The notes: a model not told the origin generated them from the sequence alone. DNA of 22,540 nt from an uncultured Oscillospiraceae bacterium (GCA_900543305.1 UQQZ01000043.1:1-22540); one strand, 5' to 3'. Positions 1 to 8,636 are shown, counted from the first letter of the stretch. Translations and numbers: made by a program.

Positions 1-1025
1 TGATGGTGGCACTGTTCCAGTTGACGGATCCCAAAACTCACAACGATGCTGTGGCGTATCTGCTGATTACCGGCACCGCCGGAGTCCTGTTTTCCATGAC
101 CAACCAGGTTTTCACAGGTCTGTATACGGGAATCGGGGATTCCAAAAGCCCCTTTTGGGTCACTGGTACCGGTTTGGTGCTCAACTTGATACTGGACCCG
201 GTGCTGATCTTTGGGGTAGGCCCCATTCCCGCGCTTGGGGTGGCAGGAGCTGCCATTGCCACAGCTGGTTCCCAGGGAATTGTGACCCTGCTCTTTCTGC
301 TGATGGCCCACTTTCAAAAGGGATTCTTCCGAGGTCTGCCCCTGTTTCAAAAAATGGGTAGGGACCCCATGAAACAGATTTGGAAAATGGGCCTTCCCAT
401 CGGCATCCAGAATGTGTTTATGTCCGGCTTGTCTCTGATCGTAGCCAGCCTGGTGGCCGGTTGGGGAGCAAACGCGGTAGCGGTCCAAAAAGTGGGAGGC
501 CAAGTGGAAAGCCTTTCCTGGATGATCTCCGGCGGTTTTTCCATGGCAGTGAACGCCTTTATCGGACAAAATTTTGGAGCTAAAAAGATCAAGCGGGTTA
601 AAAAGGCTTACCAGACCGCTACGGTGCTCATGCTGATCTGGGGCGCCCTCTGCACCTTGGCGCTTACCCTGTTGCCCTCCCCCCTTTTTCAAATCTTTAT
701 CCGGGAGGAAGAAGTTCTTCCCATGGGCGTTTCTTACCTGCAAATTTTGGGCCTCTCCCAGCTCTTCATGTGTATCGAAGCTTCTTCCACCGGAGCCTTT
801 AACGGACTGGGGGAAACCCGGATTCCCTCGGTGGTCAGTGTGGTGTTCAATTTGGCACGGATTCCCATGGCTCTGATCCTCTCCAGTACCAGCCTGGGAT
901 TGGACGGAATCTGGTGGGCTCTCTCCATTTCCTCCATCTGCAAGGGAATTGTTTTGACGATAGGGTATTTTCTCTACATCCGCAAACGTCATCTTCTGGA
1001 AACCGTTCCGGAGGGGAATGCCTGA
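1..1025 (+). CDS. MATE family multidrug/sodium antiporter, 5' end cut by window
   Basis: Inner-membrane efflux pump of the MATE superfamily, expected to export cationic drugs or metabolites in exchange for H+ or Na+. The window holds about 340 codons, reading from base 3. Family members are usually about 450 aa, so roughly the first quarter lies upstream and the first visible ATG is internal. Seen: many hydrophobic helices, and MATE-like stretches such as GLYTGIGDSKSPFWV followed by NLILDPVLIFG, and later the second-half equivalents GAFNGLGETRIPS and NLARIPMAL. This duplicated G-x-G-D/E-(S/T)-(K/R)-x-P pattern is typical of the two MATE half-domains. A PadR regulator gene follows after 55 bp on the same strand, with no terminator between them, so they are probably co-transcribed. 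The substrate cannot be read from the sequence. Confidence 0.93.
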   Translation, partial: MVALFQLTDPKTHNDAVAYLLITGTAGVLFSMTNQVFTGLYTGIGDSKSPFWVTGTGLVLNLILDPVLIFGVGPIPALGVAGAAIATAGSQGIVTLLFLLMAHFQKGFFRGLPLFQKMGRDPMKQIWKMGLPIGIQNVFMSGLSLIVASLVAGWGANAVAVQKVGGQVESLSWMISGGFSMAVNAFIGQNFGAKKIKRVKKAYQTATVLMLIWGALCTLALTLLPSPLFQIFIREEEVLPMGVSYLQILGLSQLFMCIEASSTGAFNGLGETRIPSVVSVVFNLARIPMALILSSTSLGLDGIWWALSISSICKGIVLTIGYFLYIRKRHLLETVPEGNA

Positions 1026-1080
1026 GAACCCATCCCCTAAAAAATGCTGGGTTCATCAAACGTAGTAAAGGAGGGTCTCT

Positions 1081-1521
1081 ATGTCCCGAGGTCAAAAAGA
1101 AAACTACTCTGCCCAATTGAAAAAAGGCGTTTTGGAAATGCTGGTCCTGTTTCTCCTGAGTCAACAGGATCTGTACGGCTATCAGCTTTGTCAAAAACTC
1201 GTGACGGGAAGCAAGGGACTCTTCCCCATTACGGAAAATTCCCTGTACCCAGTGCTGTACCGGCTGGTGAGAGACCACCATGTTTCCCACTGGAAGGAAG
1301 AAAATGTGGGACGTCCTCGGGTCTTTTACCACTTGGAAGATTCCGGAAGGGAACTTCTGGAATTTCTTCAAGGAGAGTACCTCACCCTCCATACGGGAGT
1401 GGAGAACATTTTTCAGTACCAGGAAACCGAATGTTCTCAGAAAAACACTGTCCCTCTCCAGGAAGAGTTCCCTGTGGAGTCTTTTTTCTTCCGAATTGAC
1501 GAAACGGACTTTCCCTCCTGA
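1081..1521 (+). CDS. PadR family transcriptional regulator
   Basis: Small winged-helix DNA-binding regulator of 146 aa. Residues about 11-95 match the PadR core: LKKGVLEMLVLFLLSQ, then the DLYGYQL turn, then ENSLYPVLYRL (recognition helix) and the wing VGRPRVFYHLEDSGRELL. The C-terminal 50 residues are divergent and include a cysteine and several acidic residues; they may form the dimer or ligand segment. The start is fixed by an AAGGAGG ribosome site (1068-1074) 6 bases before the ATG. It lies just downstream of the MATE pump gene. PadR proteins often repress adjacent efflux genes and are released by a small toxic ligand, so control of this pump is a reasonable inference. An intrinsic terminator follows 41 bp after the stop. 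Confidence 0.9.
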   Translation: MSRGQKENYSAQLKKGVLEMLVLFLLSQQDLYGYQLCQKLVTGSKGLFPITENSLYPVLYRLVRDHHVSHWKEENVGRPRVFYHLEDSGRELLEFLQGEYLTLHTGVENIFQYQETECSQKNTVPLQEEFPVESFFFRIDETDFPS

Positions 1522-1562
1522 CGGGAAAATTCCCTCTCCAGGTGTCCCTCCTCCAACAAAGA

Positions 1563-1605
1563 GCCCCAAACACTGGGATTCTTCTCAGCGTTTGGGGCAC
1601 ATTTT
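1563..1605 (+). terminator. Intrinsic terminator of the MATE-padR unit
   Basis: A 13-bp stem (GCCCCAAACACTG at 1563-1575 against CAGCGTTTGGGGC at 1586-1598, one A-C mismatch) is followed by a short T-run (1602-1605). It lies 41 bp after the padR stop. The T-run is modest. Confidence 0.7.
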
Positions 1606-1616
1606 CCGTACAAACG

Positions 1617-1647
1617 AAAAAGGCCGGGATTTTTATCCCAGCCTTTT
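1617..1647 (-). terminator. Intrinsic terminator of the SLH-hydrolase gene
   Basis: A hairpin with arms AAAAAGGC-C-GGGAT (1617-1630) and ATCCC-A-GCCTTTT (1635-1647). Read on the minus strand it ends in TTTTT, just 19 bp after the stop of the hydrolase gene. It may also back up the padR terminator on the plus strand. Confidence 0.75.
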
Positions 1648-1665
1648 CCTTTTAGGGTACTTTGT

Positions 1666-3123
1666 TTATTTGGTTGCGATGGTCTGATCAAACCGCATCA
1701 AAATGGTGGCAGCCTGAGAACGAATGGTAGTGCCTTTAGGATCGATCTCATTGGTCTCATGGCCGGTGATCAGGCCTTTTCCGTTGGCCCAGGTCATGGC
1801 TTCCAACGCCCAATTGCTGATCTTCCCTGCGTCGGGATACTTGGTCAGGTCGGCTTCCGCCTCCAGGTCATACCCCTTATACTTGGCGTAGTTATACAGC
1901 ATTTTGGCAAACTCTTCCCGGCTTACTGCATTTCTTGCGCGGAACGTATTGTCCTCGTAGCCGTTGACAATGCCCAACTGCTCGGCCCACAGCACGGGCT
2001 CCAGGAACCAGTCCTTCTCTTCCAGATCCGTAAAGTTGGACGTTCCAGATACCTCGGGAGATCCTTCCAGGTTATACAGAATCTGTACCACGGTGGCGCG
2101 GTTCACTTCCAGATTGGGGGAAAAAACGGTGTGCTCGTCATCGGTGCCAATCATAATCTTGTTTTCAAAGACATATTTCACCGCATCATAGTACCATGCC
2201 CCGTCTTTTACATCGGTGAAGGGGAATTCCACTGCGGGCTCCTCAGCAAACAGGGCATTTACAGTCTGAGCGATCAGGGTATGTCCATAAGCATTGGGAT
2301 GGAAATCCAGGTCAGTTCCTTCCTGGGAGATGGAAGCATTGCAGGGATTTTCCGTGGCCCCGGCCATAGCCGTATATGCGTCCGCCACCTGATACCCAGC
2401 TGTGGTAGCCACCTGGGTGATCACCTGATTCAAAGCGGTTACACCAGCCTCAAACGCTGTAGAAAGGGTTGTGGCAAAAGAGGCATAAGGGGTCTCTGCC
2501 AGAGCTTTGGCCAGGAAGCTGTAGGGATTGTACTGGGTTACAAAGATCACCGTGGCATCCCCATTCAAGGTCTTGATCTCGGTGGCAATCTGAGTCAAAT
2601 TGCTGGTAAATTCTGCGAGAGCCGTCTTGGCGTCCGCAGACTCAGCAAAACCGGGCAACAGAGTCAATGCGGCCTGCAAGGCAGTGGAATCTCCGCTGGC
2701 CAGAAGCTGTTTTACCTGGTCCAAAGTCACTTTGCTTCCCTCGTCTTCCTGGGTCGCATTATAAGTGTTCATCAGATAAGTATAGAGGGCTTCCATCAGA
2801 TCGTTGCCGCCAATGGTGATGGTGATCACGTCTGCACCCTGAATGGCCGCTACAGCACCCTCAACAGACCCTTTCGCCAGCAAGGTGGCAGAAGTCTCGC
2901 CCTCGGCCGCCTGGTTATTCAGCGTAAAGGAATTGGCCTCGGCCACCTGCTCCGTAAAGGCCTTGTCTTCTTCTCCCAAGCCATAGCCCGTGGAGATGCT
3001 ATCTCCCAGAGCCAGGTAGGTTTTGGGAGTTTCTGTAGTGGTTTCCTCTGCACTGGCTGCCACAGGCACCATGCAAAGAACCATGGCAAGGCAGAGGATC
3101 ATGGCCAAAATACGTTTTTTCAT
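1666..3123 (-). CDS. Secreted SGNH/GDSL hydrolase with three C-terminal SLH domains
   Basis: A 485-aa exported, wall-anchored esterase/lipase-like enzyme. Residues 1-25 form a Sec signal peptide (KKR, hydrophobic core, AASA before EE). Residues 34-295 form an SGNH hydrolase: block I GDSISTGYG with nucleophile Ser42, block III GGND (105-108) with oxyanion Asn107, and block V DFHPNAYGH with Asp273/His275. Residues about 302-350, 364-411 and 428-478 are three S-layer homology repeats (FTDV..WYYDAVKYV, FTDL..WFLEPVLWA, YPDA..WALEAMTWA), which bind pyruvylated secondary cell-wall polymer. The substrate is unknown; acyl groups on glycans or lipids are plausible. The ribosome site AAGGAGG lies 10 bases before the ATG. 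It is monocistronic, with promoter candidates about 150-220 bp upstream giving a long leader. Confidence 0.92.
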   Translation of the reverse strand: MKKRILAMILCLAMVLCMVPVAASAEETTTETPKTYLALGDSISTGYGLGEEDKAFTEQVAEANSFTLNNQAAEGETSATLLAKGSVEGAVAAIQGADVITITIGGNDLMEALYTYLMNTYNATQEDEGSKVTLDQVKQLLASGDSTALQAALTLLPGFAESADAKTALAEFTSNLTQIATEIKTLNGDATVIFVTQYNPYSFLAKALAETPYASFATTLSTAFEAGVTALNQVITQVATTAGYQVADAYTAMAGATENPCNASISQEGTDLDFHPNAYGHTLIAQTVNALFAEEPAVEFPFTDVKDGAWYYDAVKYVFENKIMIGTDDEHTVFSPNLEVNRATVVQILYNLEGSPEVSGTSNFTDLEEKDWFLEPVLWAEQLGIVNGYEDNTFRARNAVSREEFAKMLYNYAKYKGYDLEAEADLTKYPDAGKISNWALEAMTWANGKGLITGHETNEIDPKGTTIRSQAATILMRFDQTIATK

Positions 3124-3275
3124 TCTGTCAATACCTCCTTGAATTGAATGGATTGAGGCACTCTTCCCAACCGCGTCCTTCTACCGGATCCTGCAGCCCC
3201 TATCGAAACTCCTGCGGGGCCACAATCCTCCCATCGCTTCCGGGAAAAGACCCATTTTCAGAAAACTCGCCTGGC

Positions 3276-3304
3276 TTTATAAAGCACAAGACGGTCCCAT
3301 ACAA
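3276..3304 (-). promoter_or_regulatory. Promoter candidate for SLH-hydrolase gene (proximal)
   Basis: Minus-strand TTGTAT (3299-3304) and TATAAA (3276-3281) are separated by 17 bp. The -10 sits inside the perfect 12-bp palindrome GCTTTATAAAGC (3274-3285). It would give a leader of about 145 nt before the ATG at 3123. Confidence 0.5.
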
Positions 3305-3340
3305 AATAGCGGTAAAGGAAAAGTTGCTCTCATTGCTTCG

Positions 3341-3349
3341 ATTATACCA
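3341..3349 (-). promoter_or_regulatory. Extended -10 promoter candidate for SLH-hydrolase gene (distal)
   Basis: Minus-strand TGGTATAAT is an extended -10 (TGnTATAAT, hexamer at 3341-3346) without a good -35. If used, transcription starts near 3334 and the leader is about 210 nt. Confidence 0.45.
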
Positions 3350-3790
3350 CAAAGAAATCTATTTGACATCACCCATTTTTCTCCCAAATCGGTTATGGGG
3401 TCTATTCGGTCAGGGAAAACCTGACAATAAAAGAAGCTGGCTTTCCCCCGGAAGGATTGGGCAAAGTGCAAGGGGCCCCGTCGTCAACTTTCGTGAAAAA
3501 AGCCAGGAAATTCGGGAATTTACAGCCACATTGCTCCGTTTTCTCCAGCCTCGTCACCCTCTAGAAAAAAAGGAAAATCACCTTATCAAGCGTTGTTTGA
3601 AAGGGCTTTAATATTTCGTTTGCCCGCAAAATCCTCCCCACAAATATGGAACTATTTTCTTTGATTGCCAAAAATTACCTTTTAATTTTTTGGAACCTCT
3701 TTTCTCCCTTGCTTATTTTTCTTTTGAGAATTCCCAGGGAAACGAGAAGATCTGATCCCCCCTTGGACCGGTGTTTACCCGGCGGTTCCC

Positions 3791-3819
3791 TTTACAAGAA
3801 TCCCCAATTTTGCTATAAT
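3791..3819 (+). promoter_or_regulatory. Promoter of the YczE-like membrane protein gene
   Basis: TTTACA (3791-3796), a 17-bp spacer and TATAAT (3814-3819), with the extended -10 TGC just before it. Predicted start is near 3826, about 27 nt ahead of the ATG at 3853. Confidence 0.85.
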
Positions 3820-3852
3820 AGGGGCAAATTTTCGCGTGTGTGCGAGGGATAG

Positions 3853-4521
3853 ATGGGTGAATCAAACATGAAGCTTCCTGACCATTTTCAAAAACGTGTG
3901 GGTATGACCACAATCGGTGTCATCTTATGTTCCATTGCAGTGGGCTTTTTTAAATGCTCCAGTTTTGGTGTGGACCCCTTCCAAAGTTTTGCCCAAGGCG
4001 TGTGGGGCCACTTTTTCCAGTCGATGACTTCCTACGGGGTCTTCTATATGATTCTCAGCGGTATCATGCTCATTCTGGATCTGTTTATTGCCCGCAGCTA
4101 CATGGGCGTAGCCACCTTGGTCAACATGTTTCTAACCGGCTACATCGTGGACTTTGCCTGCTGGGTAATCAACACCCTCTGTCCCCAGCCGGGACTCGCC
4201 GTCCGCATTATCTTCCTGGCGGTAGGCGTCTTGGTCATGTGCTTTGCCTCTTCCCTGTACATGACTTCCAACTTGGGTGTGTCTGTCTATGACGCCATTC
4301 CCATTGTGATCTCCAAAAACAGGAAATGGCCCTTTCGCTTTGTCCGAATCGGCTGCGACCTGATCTGTGTGATTATCGGTGCTCTCTCCGGTCTGCTGCC
4401 CGGCATCGGCACCTTGATCACCGCCTTCTTTATGGGGCCGTTGATCGAGTTCTTCAATCACCGCTTCTCGGAGCCGTTCCTCTTCGGAAAACATGCTGCG
4501 AAAAAACCAGAACGGGCATAA
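3853..4521 (+). CDS. YczE/YyaS/YitT-family integral membrane protein
   Basis: A 222-aa protein with about five hydrophobic helices (residues about 20-40, 50-80, 85-105, 110-135, 155-205). The opening pattern GMTTIGVILCSIAVGFFKCSSFGVDPFQS, broken here into hydrophobic helix plus GVDPF loop, and the later MTSNLGVSVYDAIPI match the duplicated (S/N)-x-G-V-(D/S)-(P/V) motif of the YczE/YitT group. Family function is not established; Bacillus YczE has been linked to antibiotic production. The start at 3853 follows GAGGG with a 4-base gap; ATG 3868 is an alternative with GGGTG 8 bases upstream. It has its own strong promoter and a strong terminator, so it is a single-gene unit. It could be a transporter or permease-like protein. 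Confidence 0.82.
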   Translation: MGESNMKLPDHFQKRVGMTTIGVILCSIAVGFFKCSSFGVDPFQSFAQGVWGHFFQSMTSYGVFYMILSGIMLILDLFIARSYMGVATLVNMFLTGYIVDFACWVINTLCPQPGLAVRIIFLAVGVLVMCFASSLYMTSNLGVSVYDAIPIVISKNRKWPFRFVRIGCDLICVIIGALSGLLPGIGTLITAFFMGPLIEFFNHRFSEPFLFGKHAAKKPERA

Positions 4522-4541
4522 ATTCCTTTCTCTGCAAAAGC

Positions 4542-4573
4542 AAAAGCCTCCCGGGTAACCGGAAGGCTTTTTT
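4542..4573. terminator. Bidirectional intrinsic terminator
   Basis: AAAAGCCT-C-CCGG (4542-4554), GTAA loop, CCGG-A-AGGCTTTT (4559-4571), then more T. The stem is 12 bp with one mismatch. It ends the YczE-like gene on the plus strand and can also serve the heptad-repeat protein gene arriving on the minus strand. Confidence 0.88.
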
Positions 4574-4596
4574 CATGAAATCTTCGTACCTGGAGT

Positions 4597-6561
4597 TTAG
4601 GAAAACAGATCGGTCAGCTTTTCCCAAAAGGTAGGGCTTGCTTGGGATTGCTGGGGCTGGGGATCGGGCTCTTCTCTTTCAATGGAAGAGGTTTGGATGA
4701 CAAACTGGACCGAATCCACCTGGGTATTTTTCGGGGAGACAAAGGATTCCACATCCCCTTCTTCCCCGCCCAGGGAAGCCATCAAGGTGTCAATTTTATC
4801 CTCCAAGGTCTCTTTCATGGCGGGAACTTCCTGTTGGAACTCTCCTGTTCCACTGGCCATTTCCTGAGCCCCGTCACACAGGGAAATCACTCCATCATAC
4901 AGATCCACCGTACCGTCATATAGGGAGCCGGATCCGGAAACCAGCGCTTTGCTCCCCTCTGCCAGGGAAGACATTCCCTCCATCACCTGGCTGTACCCTT
5001 TTGCCAACTGGTCCACACCATCGGTATAAGCATGGATTCCCTGATCCAATGAACCATATTCTTCCGCCAATTGATCGATCCCAGACGCCAGTATAGAAAG
5101 GTTCCCGGTCATGTTTCCCAGGGTTCCCACCAGTTCCGTGATGGCACTGTCAAAAGACGCATATTGGGATTCCAGATTCTGCAAGCCTTGGGTCAAGGCG
5201 GGCAATTGGGCAGAGGCTGTTTCCAAATAAGTTTCCGTTCCCTGTATCGCTGCGCTGTTGGCGTTTAACAGTGCTTTGAGCTGTTCCGCTGTTTCCAGTA
5301 ACTGCTCTTTGTAGGGAGAAGCCATCTCTTCCACCCCGGGAATTGCGCAAATCTGCTCCAACAGGGCTTCATAGCTGGTAAGGGTTTCCACTCCATTGGC
5401 GTTCTGGGCTTGGAGAGCATCCACGTCCAAGCCGTTTTGCGCCAACACCGCTTTGTACTGAGCGACTCCTAAATTCTCCTGTAAGGCTGCCGCCCCGGCG
5501 GAAAGGTCCTCTATGGCCTGACGGACGGTCCCGGAAGCAGTGACCAGATCCGACAAGTCCTCCCCAGTCACCCGAAGGGAATTCACCGCCAATTGCATGG
5601 TCTGCAGCGCTGTCTGGAATTGATTTGACCCTGATGCCAGCGCAGTCGACTGGCCGGCAAGGCTATCCAGCCCCTGCTGAACGGTATCCAACCCGCTTTG
5701 GAGAGAAACGACTCCCTCATCCAGCTGAGTCACCCCGCTGTGAAGCGAGGAAGCCCCGTCCTTTACTTGGGAGGATCCACCCTTAAGCTCCTCTGACCCG
5801 CTGGACAACGCCACCGCACCCTGGTCCAACTGATCCACTGCATCCATCAACTCTCCCACTTTGTCCCGAATGGAGGCATCGTCCACATCCACGCTCAGAT
5901 TCAGCCGAATTCCATTGAGAGAGACTGGATCCATCTGGAAATTTCGTACCTGGGCGGAAATGACTGTGTCAATGCCCTCCCCCGGCAAAATGGTGTAGGT
6001 AAGCTGTTTGTCCCCGCCCACATTGGCCACGGTTGCTTCGGGCGCTTTTATGGATTCACACAGCTCTGTGTCCAGGGTAAAGGAAGCTTGCAGGGCATAG
6101 TCTTCAAAAAAATTTCCCTCACATGCAGGATTTTTCTCTACCTGAAAGTGGATCTCCAGGGCTCCTGTGCTTCCCCCCAGGGATTCCGGCGAGATTTCTT
6201 CCCCATCCAAGAAATAGGTGAGAGTCACCTTCCAGGGAAGTTGGGCCTCCGCCAATGTTCCCTGGTAATAGACCTGGTCTGCTGTACTGGTAAAACTGAT
6301 TCGATCCCCGTCCTTTTCAATGGGATCCTCTGTGTTTAGCGGCTTTACCTCCGTATAGTTTCCATAGTCCGTAATGGTCCCTCCGGAAAAACGGTTGACC
6401 ACATAAGTATTTTGGGGAGAACCATCCGCTTCCAGGGTGGTGTATACCACTTCCTCTTTCTCAGAAGGTTCTCCGGTCTCTTGGGCGAAGGCAGGGGCTG
6501 TCAGGGAAAAAAGCAGCGCTCCCGACAGACACAGTGCCATCCCTCGTTGAATCCATTTCAT
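4597..6561 (-). CDS. Secreted heptad-repeat (LxxG, YhgE/Pip-like) partner of MMPL exporter
   Basis: A 654-aa exported protein. Residues 1-26 are a signal peptide ending AFA before QE. Residues about 38-225 are beta-rich. Residues about 245-310 and again in the last third carry repeated seven-residue units of the x-x-x-L-x-x-G type (for example SSLHSGV, TQLDEGV, VSLQSGL, and later DQLAKGY, SSLAEGS, VDLYDGV). These are the hallmark of the heptad-repeat family found in YhgE/Pip proteins and predict long amphipathic helices. Unlike classic YhgE there is no C-terminal membrane domain; it ends in a P/Q-rich linker and an amphipathic TFWEKLTDLFS tail. Its ATG overlaps the MMPL gene stop (ATGA), and AGGAGG lies 10 bases upstream. 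It probably forms an extracytoplasmic partner of the transporter. Exact function is not known. Confidence 0.85.
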   Translation of the reverse strand: MKWIQRGMALCLSGALLFSLTAPAFAQETGEPSEKEEVVYTTLEADGSPQNTYVVNRFSGGTITDYGNYTEVKPLNTEDPIEKDGDRISFTSTADQVYYQGTLAEAQLPWKVTLTYFLDGEEISPESLGGSTGALEIHFQVEKNPACEGNFFEDYALQASFTLDTELCESIKAPEATVANVGGDKQLTYTILPGEGIDTVISAQVRNFQMDPVSLNGIRLNLSVDVDDASIRDKVGELMDAVDQLDQGAVALSSGSEELKGGSSQVKDGASSLHSGVTQLDEGVVSLQSGLDTVQQGLDSLAGQSTALASGSNQFQTALQTMQLAVNSLRVTGEDLSDLVTASGTVRQAIEDLSAGAAALQENLGVAQYKAVLAQNGLDVDALQAQNANGVETLTSYEALLEQICAIPGVEEMASPYKEQLLETAEQLKALLNANSAAIQGTETYLETASAQLPALTQGLQNLESQYASFDSAITELVGTLGNMTGNLSILASGIDQLAEEYGSLDQGIHAYTDGVDQLAKGYSQVMEGMSSLAEGSKALVSGSGSLYDGTVDLYDGVISLCDGAQEMASGTGEFQQEVPAMKETLEDKIDTLMASLGGEEGDVESFVSPKNTQVDSVQFVIQTSSIEREEPDPQPQQSQASPTFWEKLTDLFS

Positions 6562-8636
6562 TTTAATTGGGCCTCCTTTGTTGCAGTATAAAAATGAGTG
6601 TGCAGGGTGGTATGTTGAATCAGGCCGTCCAACAGGTACAAAAGTCCAGGCAGTACAAACAAAACTACAGCCAACGATAACAGACTTCCCACCCCGATAA
6701 ACAGGCCAAGCTGGGAGAGAATCCCATGGGTGGACAACCCGTGCATCAACAGTCCCACCACTGCCAAAACCGAACCCGACGTGATTACCGAGGGAGTTAC
6801 TACGGAAACCGTGGATACCACGGCCTCCTTTTTTCCTAGGGTCTGCCGGAATTCCCGATATCGTTCAGTCAAGAGAATGGCATAATCCACAGTAGCTCCC
6901 AATTGGACGGAACTGACAATCAAATAAGAAATGTAGAACACTGTCATCCCTCGGAAATAGGGGACGGAAAAATTGATCCAAATGGCCGTCTCAATGCCCA
7001 GAACCAGAATTACCGGCAAGGAGATAGACCGCATGGTCAGCAACAGTACCACGAATACCGCCCCAATGGCGATGAAATTCACCTTGGCGTTGTCTTCGGT
7101 CACAGTGTCCATCAGGTCATAGGAAGTGACGCCGCTGCCTGCCAAATAATAGGAATCCGGGTAGTACTCCTGCAGAGTTTCCCGCACCTGTTCCACCAGC
7201 TGGAAGGTGTCTTCCCCCTCCAGCTCCGCGTCTACTGTCAGAACCAAACGACTGTAATGGTCCGACTCCAGCTGAGACAGTGTGTCCTTATCCAAATATT
7301 CCATGGGAATCTGGGGACCCACTGTATCCACATAAGAGAGAATGCTTTTCACCTTGGGATTCTTTTGCAGCGCTTGGGAAAGCTCCTGCTCCCTTTCCAG
7401 ATCTCCCCTGGGCACCAGAGCCACATAGGTATCGCTTTTCCCGAACCGGTCCTCGATATCCTGGGTGTCTTGGCCCAGCTGGGTATTGGCCCCGTAAATG
7501 TGGGCGGCGCTGTAGTAAAATACATTCTCATTGGATGCCAAGAAGCTGGGGATGATCACCATCAGAAAAACACAGACCAGGGGAACCATCACCTTGGAAA
7601 CCCCTTTCCCAAATCTGCGGAAACTGGGGAGAAAGCTCCTGTGCTGGAGCCGGATCAGCCATTTCTGGCAAACTAGAATCACTACAGGCATAAACGCAAA
7701 CACCGTAATCAGACTGATGGCAATTCCTTTTGCCAAGGCCAAACCCAGGTCGGCTCCCAAGCGAAACTGCATGAAGATCAAGGCAAAAAAGCCGATAACC
7801 GTGGTAAGTCCGCTGGACAGGATAGATCCGGTAGACTTGCACAGCGCTTCCACCATGGCTTCTTTGGGGTCCGGAATGTCCTTGATACACTCTTCAAACC
7901 GGTGAATCAGAAAGACGGAATAATCCAGAGAGACCGCCAACTGCAGCACAGGTCCCGCCGCATTGGTCACAAAGGAAATCTCCCCAAAGATCAAATTGGT
8001 GCCCCCGTTGATGGCCACGGCCACCCCCACGCCAAGCAGCACCAACACCGGCTCCAACCAGGACGTAGTGGTGAGAATCAACACAGCCAATACAAACAAC
8101 ACTGCAATTATGGTAATGGCCCGGACCTCCTGGACCGTTCCCGTGGTGGCAACGGCTGTGGAAACCGCGTCGCCACTCAGGGCGTTTTCATCTCCCACCA
8201 CCTTCCGGATGGCGTCTACCGCCTCCACCTGCTTGCCGTCTTCTATGGTTACCGAGTACAAGGCAGCGTTCCCCTGATAATACGTTTCCACTGTGTTGGG
8301 ATCCATAGTCTCCAACGGCTGCAACAAATCCGCTGCATCATCCAGCCAGGTAACCTGGGTTACGCCGGGACATGCTTCCAGCTGCTCTTTATAGCGGAGT
8401 GCCTCTGGGATGGAAACATCCCGGACCATGACACGGGCATTGGGGATTCCGCCTTCAAACTCCTCTTTCATCACGTCAATGGCAATGGTGGAGGGGCTGT
8501 TTTCCGGCAGGTAATCCGCCACATCGTAATCCACCTGTACCATTCCTTGGAGCGCCAAGCTGACCAGTGTCAAAAGGAAAAAGATTCCTAAAACGCTTTT
8601 GGGATGGTCCACCAGCGTCCGATACATCTTTCTCAT
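6558..8636 (-). CDS. MMPL/RND family transporter
   Basis: A 692-aa, twelve-helix exporter of the RND superfamily, MMPL branch. It shows the expected duplicated layout: TM1 (13-33), extracytoplasmic loop (34-172), TM2-6 (173-325), a cytoplasmic link (326-347), TM7 (348-367), a second loop (368-518) and TM8-12 (519-670). Proton-relay Asp-Tyr pairs are kept in both halves: LAVSLDYSVFL (D238/Y239) and LGATVDYAILL (D584/Y585), equivalent to the DY pairs of MmpL3. Members export lipids, peptides or drugs by proton motive force. The ATG overlaps the upstream small gene by ATGA, with AGGAG 8 bases before it, and its own stop overlaps the heptad-repeat gene. Translational coupling of all three suggests one complex. 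The substrate is unknown. Confidence 0.93.
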   Translation of the reverse strand: MRKMYRTLVDHPKSVLGIFFLLTLVSLALQGMVQVDYDVADYLPENSPSTIAIDVMKEEFEGGIPNARVMVRDVSIPEALRYKEQLEACPGVTQVTWLDDAADLLQPLETMDPNTVETYYQGNAALYSVTIEDGKQVEAVDAIRKVVGDENALSGDAVSTAVATTGTVQEVRAITIIAVLFVLAVLILTTTSWLEPVLVLLGVGVAVAINGGTNLIFGEISFVTNAAGPVLQLAVSLDYSVFLIHRFEECIKDIPDPKEAMVEALCKSTGSILSSGLTTVIGFFALIFMQFRLGADLGLALAKGIAISLITVFAFMPVVILVCQKWLIRLQHRSFLPSFRRFGKGVSKVMVPLVCVFLMVIIPSFLASNENVFYYSAAHIYGANTQLGQDTQDIEDRFGKSDTYVALVPRGDLEREQELSQALQKNPKVKSILSYVDTVGPQIPMEYLDKDTLSQLESDHYSRLVLTVDAELEGEDTFQLVEQVRETLQEYYPDSYYLAGSGVTSYDLMDTVTEDNAKVNFIAIGAVFVVLLLTMRSISLPVILVLGIETAIWINFSVPYFRGMTVFYISYLIVSSVQLGATVDYAILLTERYREFRQTLGKKEAVVSTVSVVTPSVITSGSVLAVVGLLMHGLSTHGILSQLGLFIGVGSLLSLAVVLFVLPGLLYLLDGLIQHTTLHTHFYTATKEAQLK

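Larger units (their letters stand above)
3124..3852. other. 729-bp divergent intergenic region
   Basis: This is the only non-coding stretch over 300 bp. It separates the minus-strand SLH hydrolase from the plus-strand YczE-like gene. It contains two promoter candidates for the hydrolase (3276-3304 and near 3341-3349) and a strong promoter for the membrane protein (3791-3819). Minor structures are a GTCAGG-GAAAA-CCTGAC hairpin (3409-3425), a GGGGCCCC palindrome near 3472, and an AT-rich tract from about 3600 to 3730. I recognise no riboswitch class, tRNA or convincing protein gene here. Confidence 0.6.

Noticed and set aside
3409..3425. GTCAGG-GAAAA-CCTGAC hairpin as a small RNA terminator
   Set aside because: Six base pairs only, no T-run, and no upstream promoter-linked RNA could be identified.
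3144..3611. Plus-strand open frame of 155 codons in the long intergenic region
   Set aside because: No ribosome site, low-complexity composition, no family resemblance, and it runs over the promoter candidates of the divergent hydrolase gene.
4900..5850. Periodic repeats on the minus strand that might suggest a satellite or CRISPR-like array
   Set aside because: The periodicity is 21 bp and reflects the seven-residue L-x-x-G protein repeats; units are degenerate at the DNA level and have no spacers.
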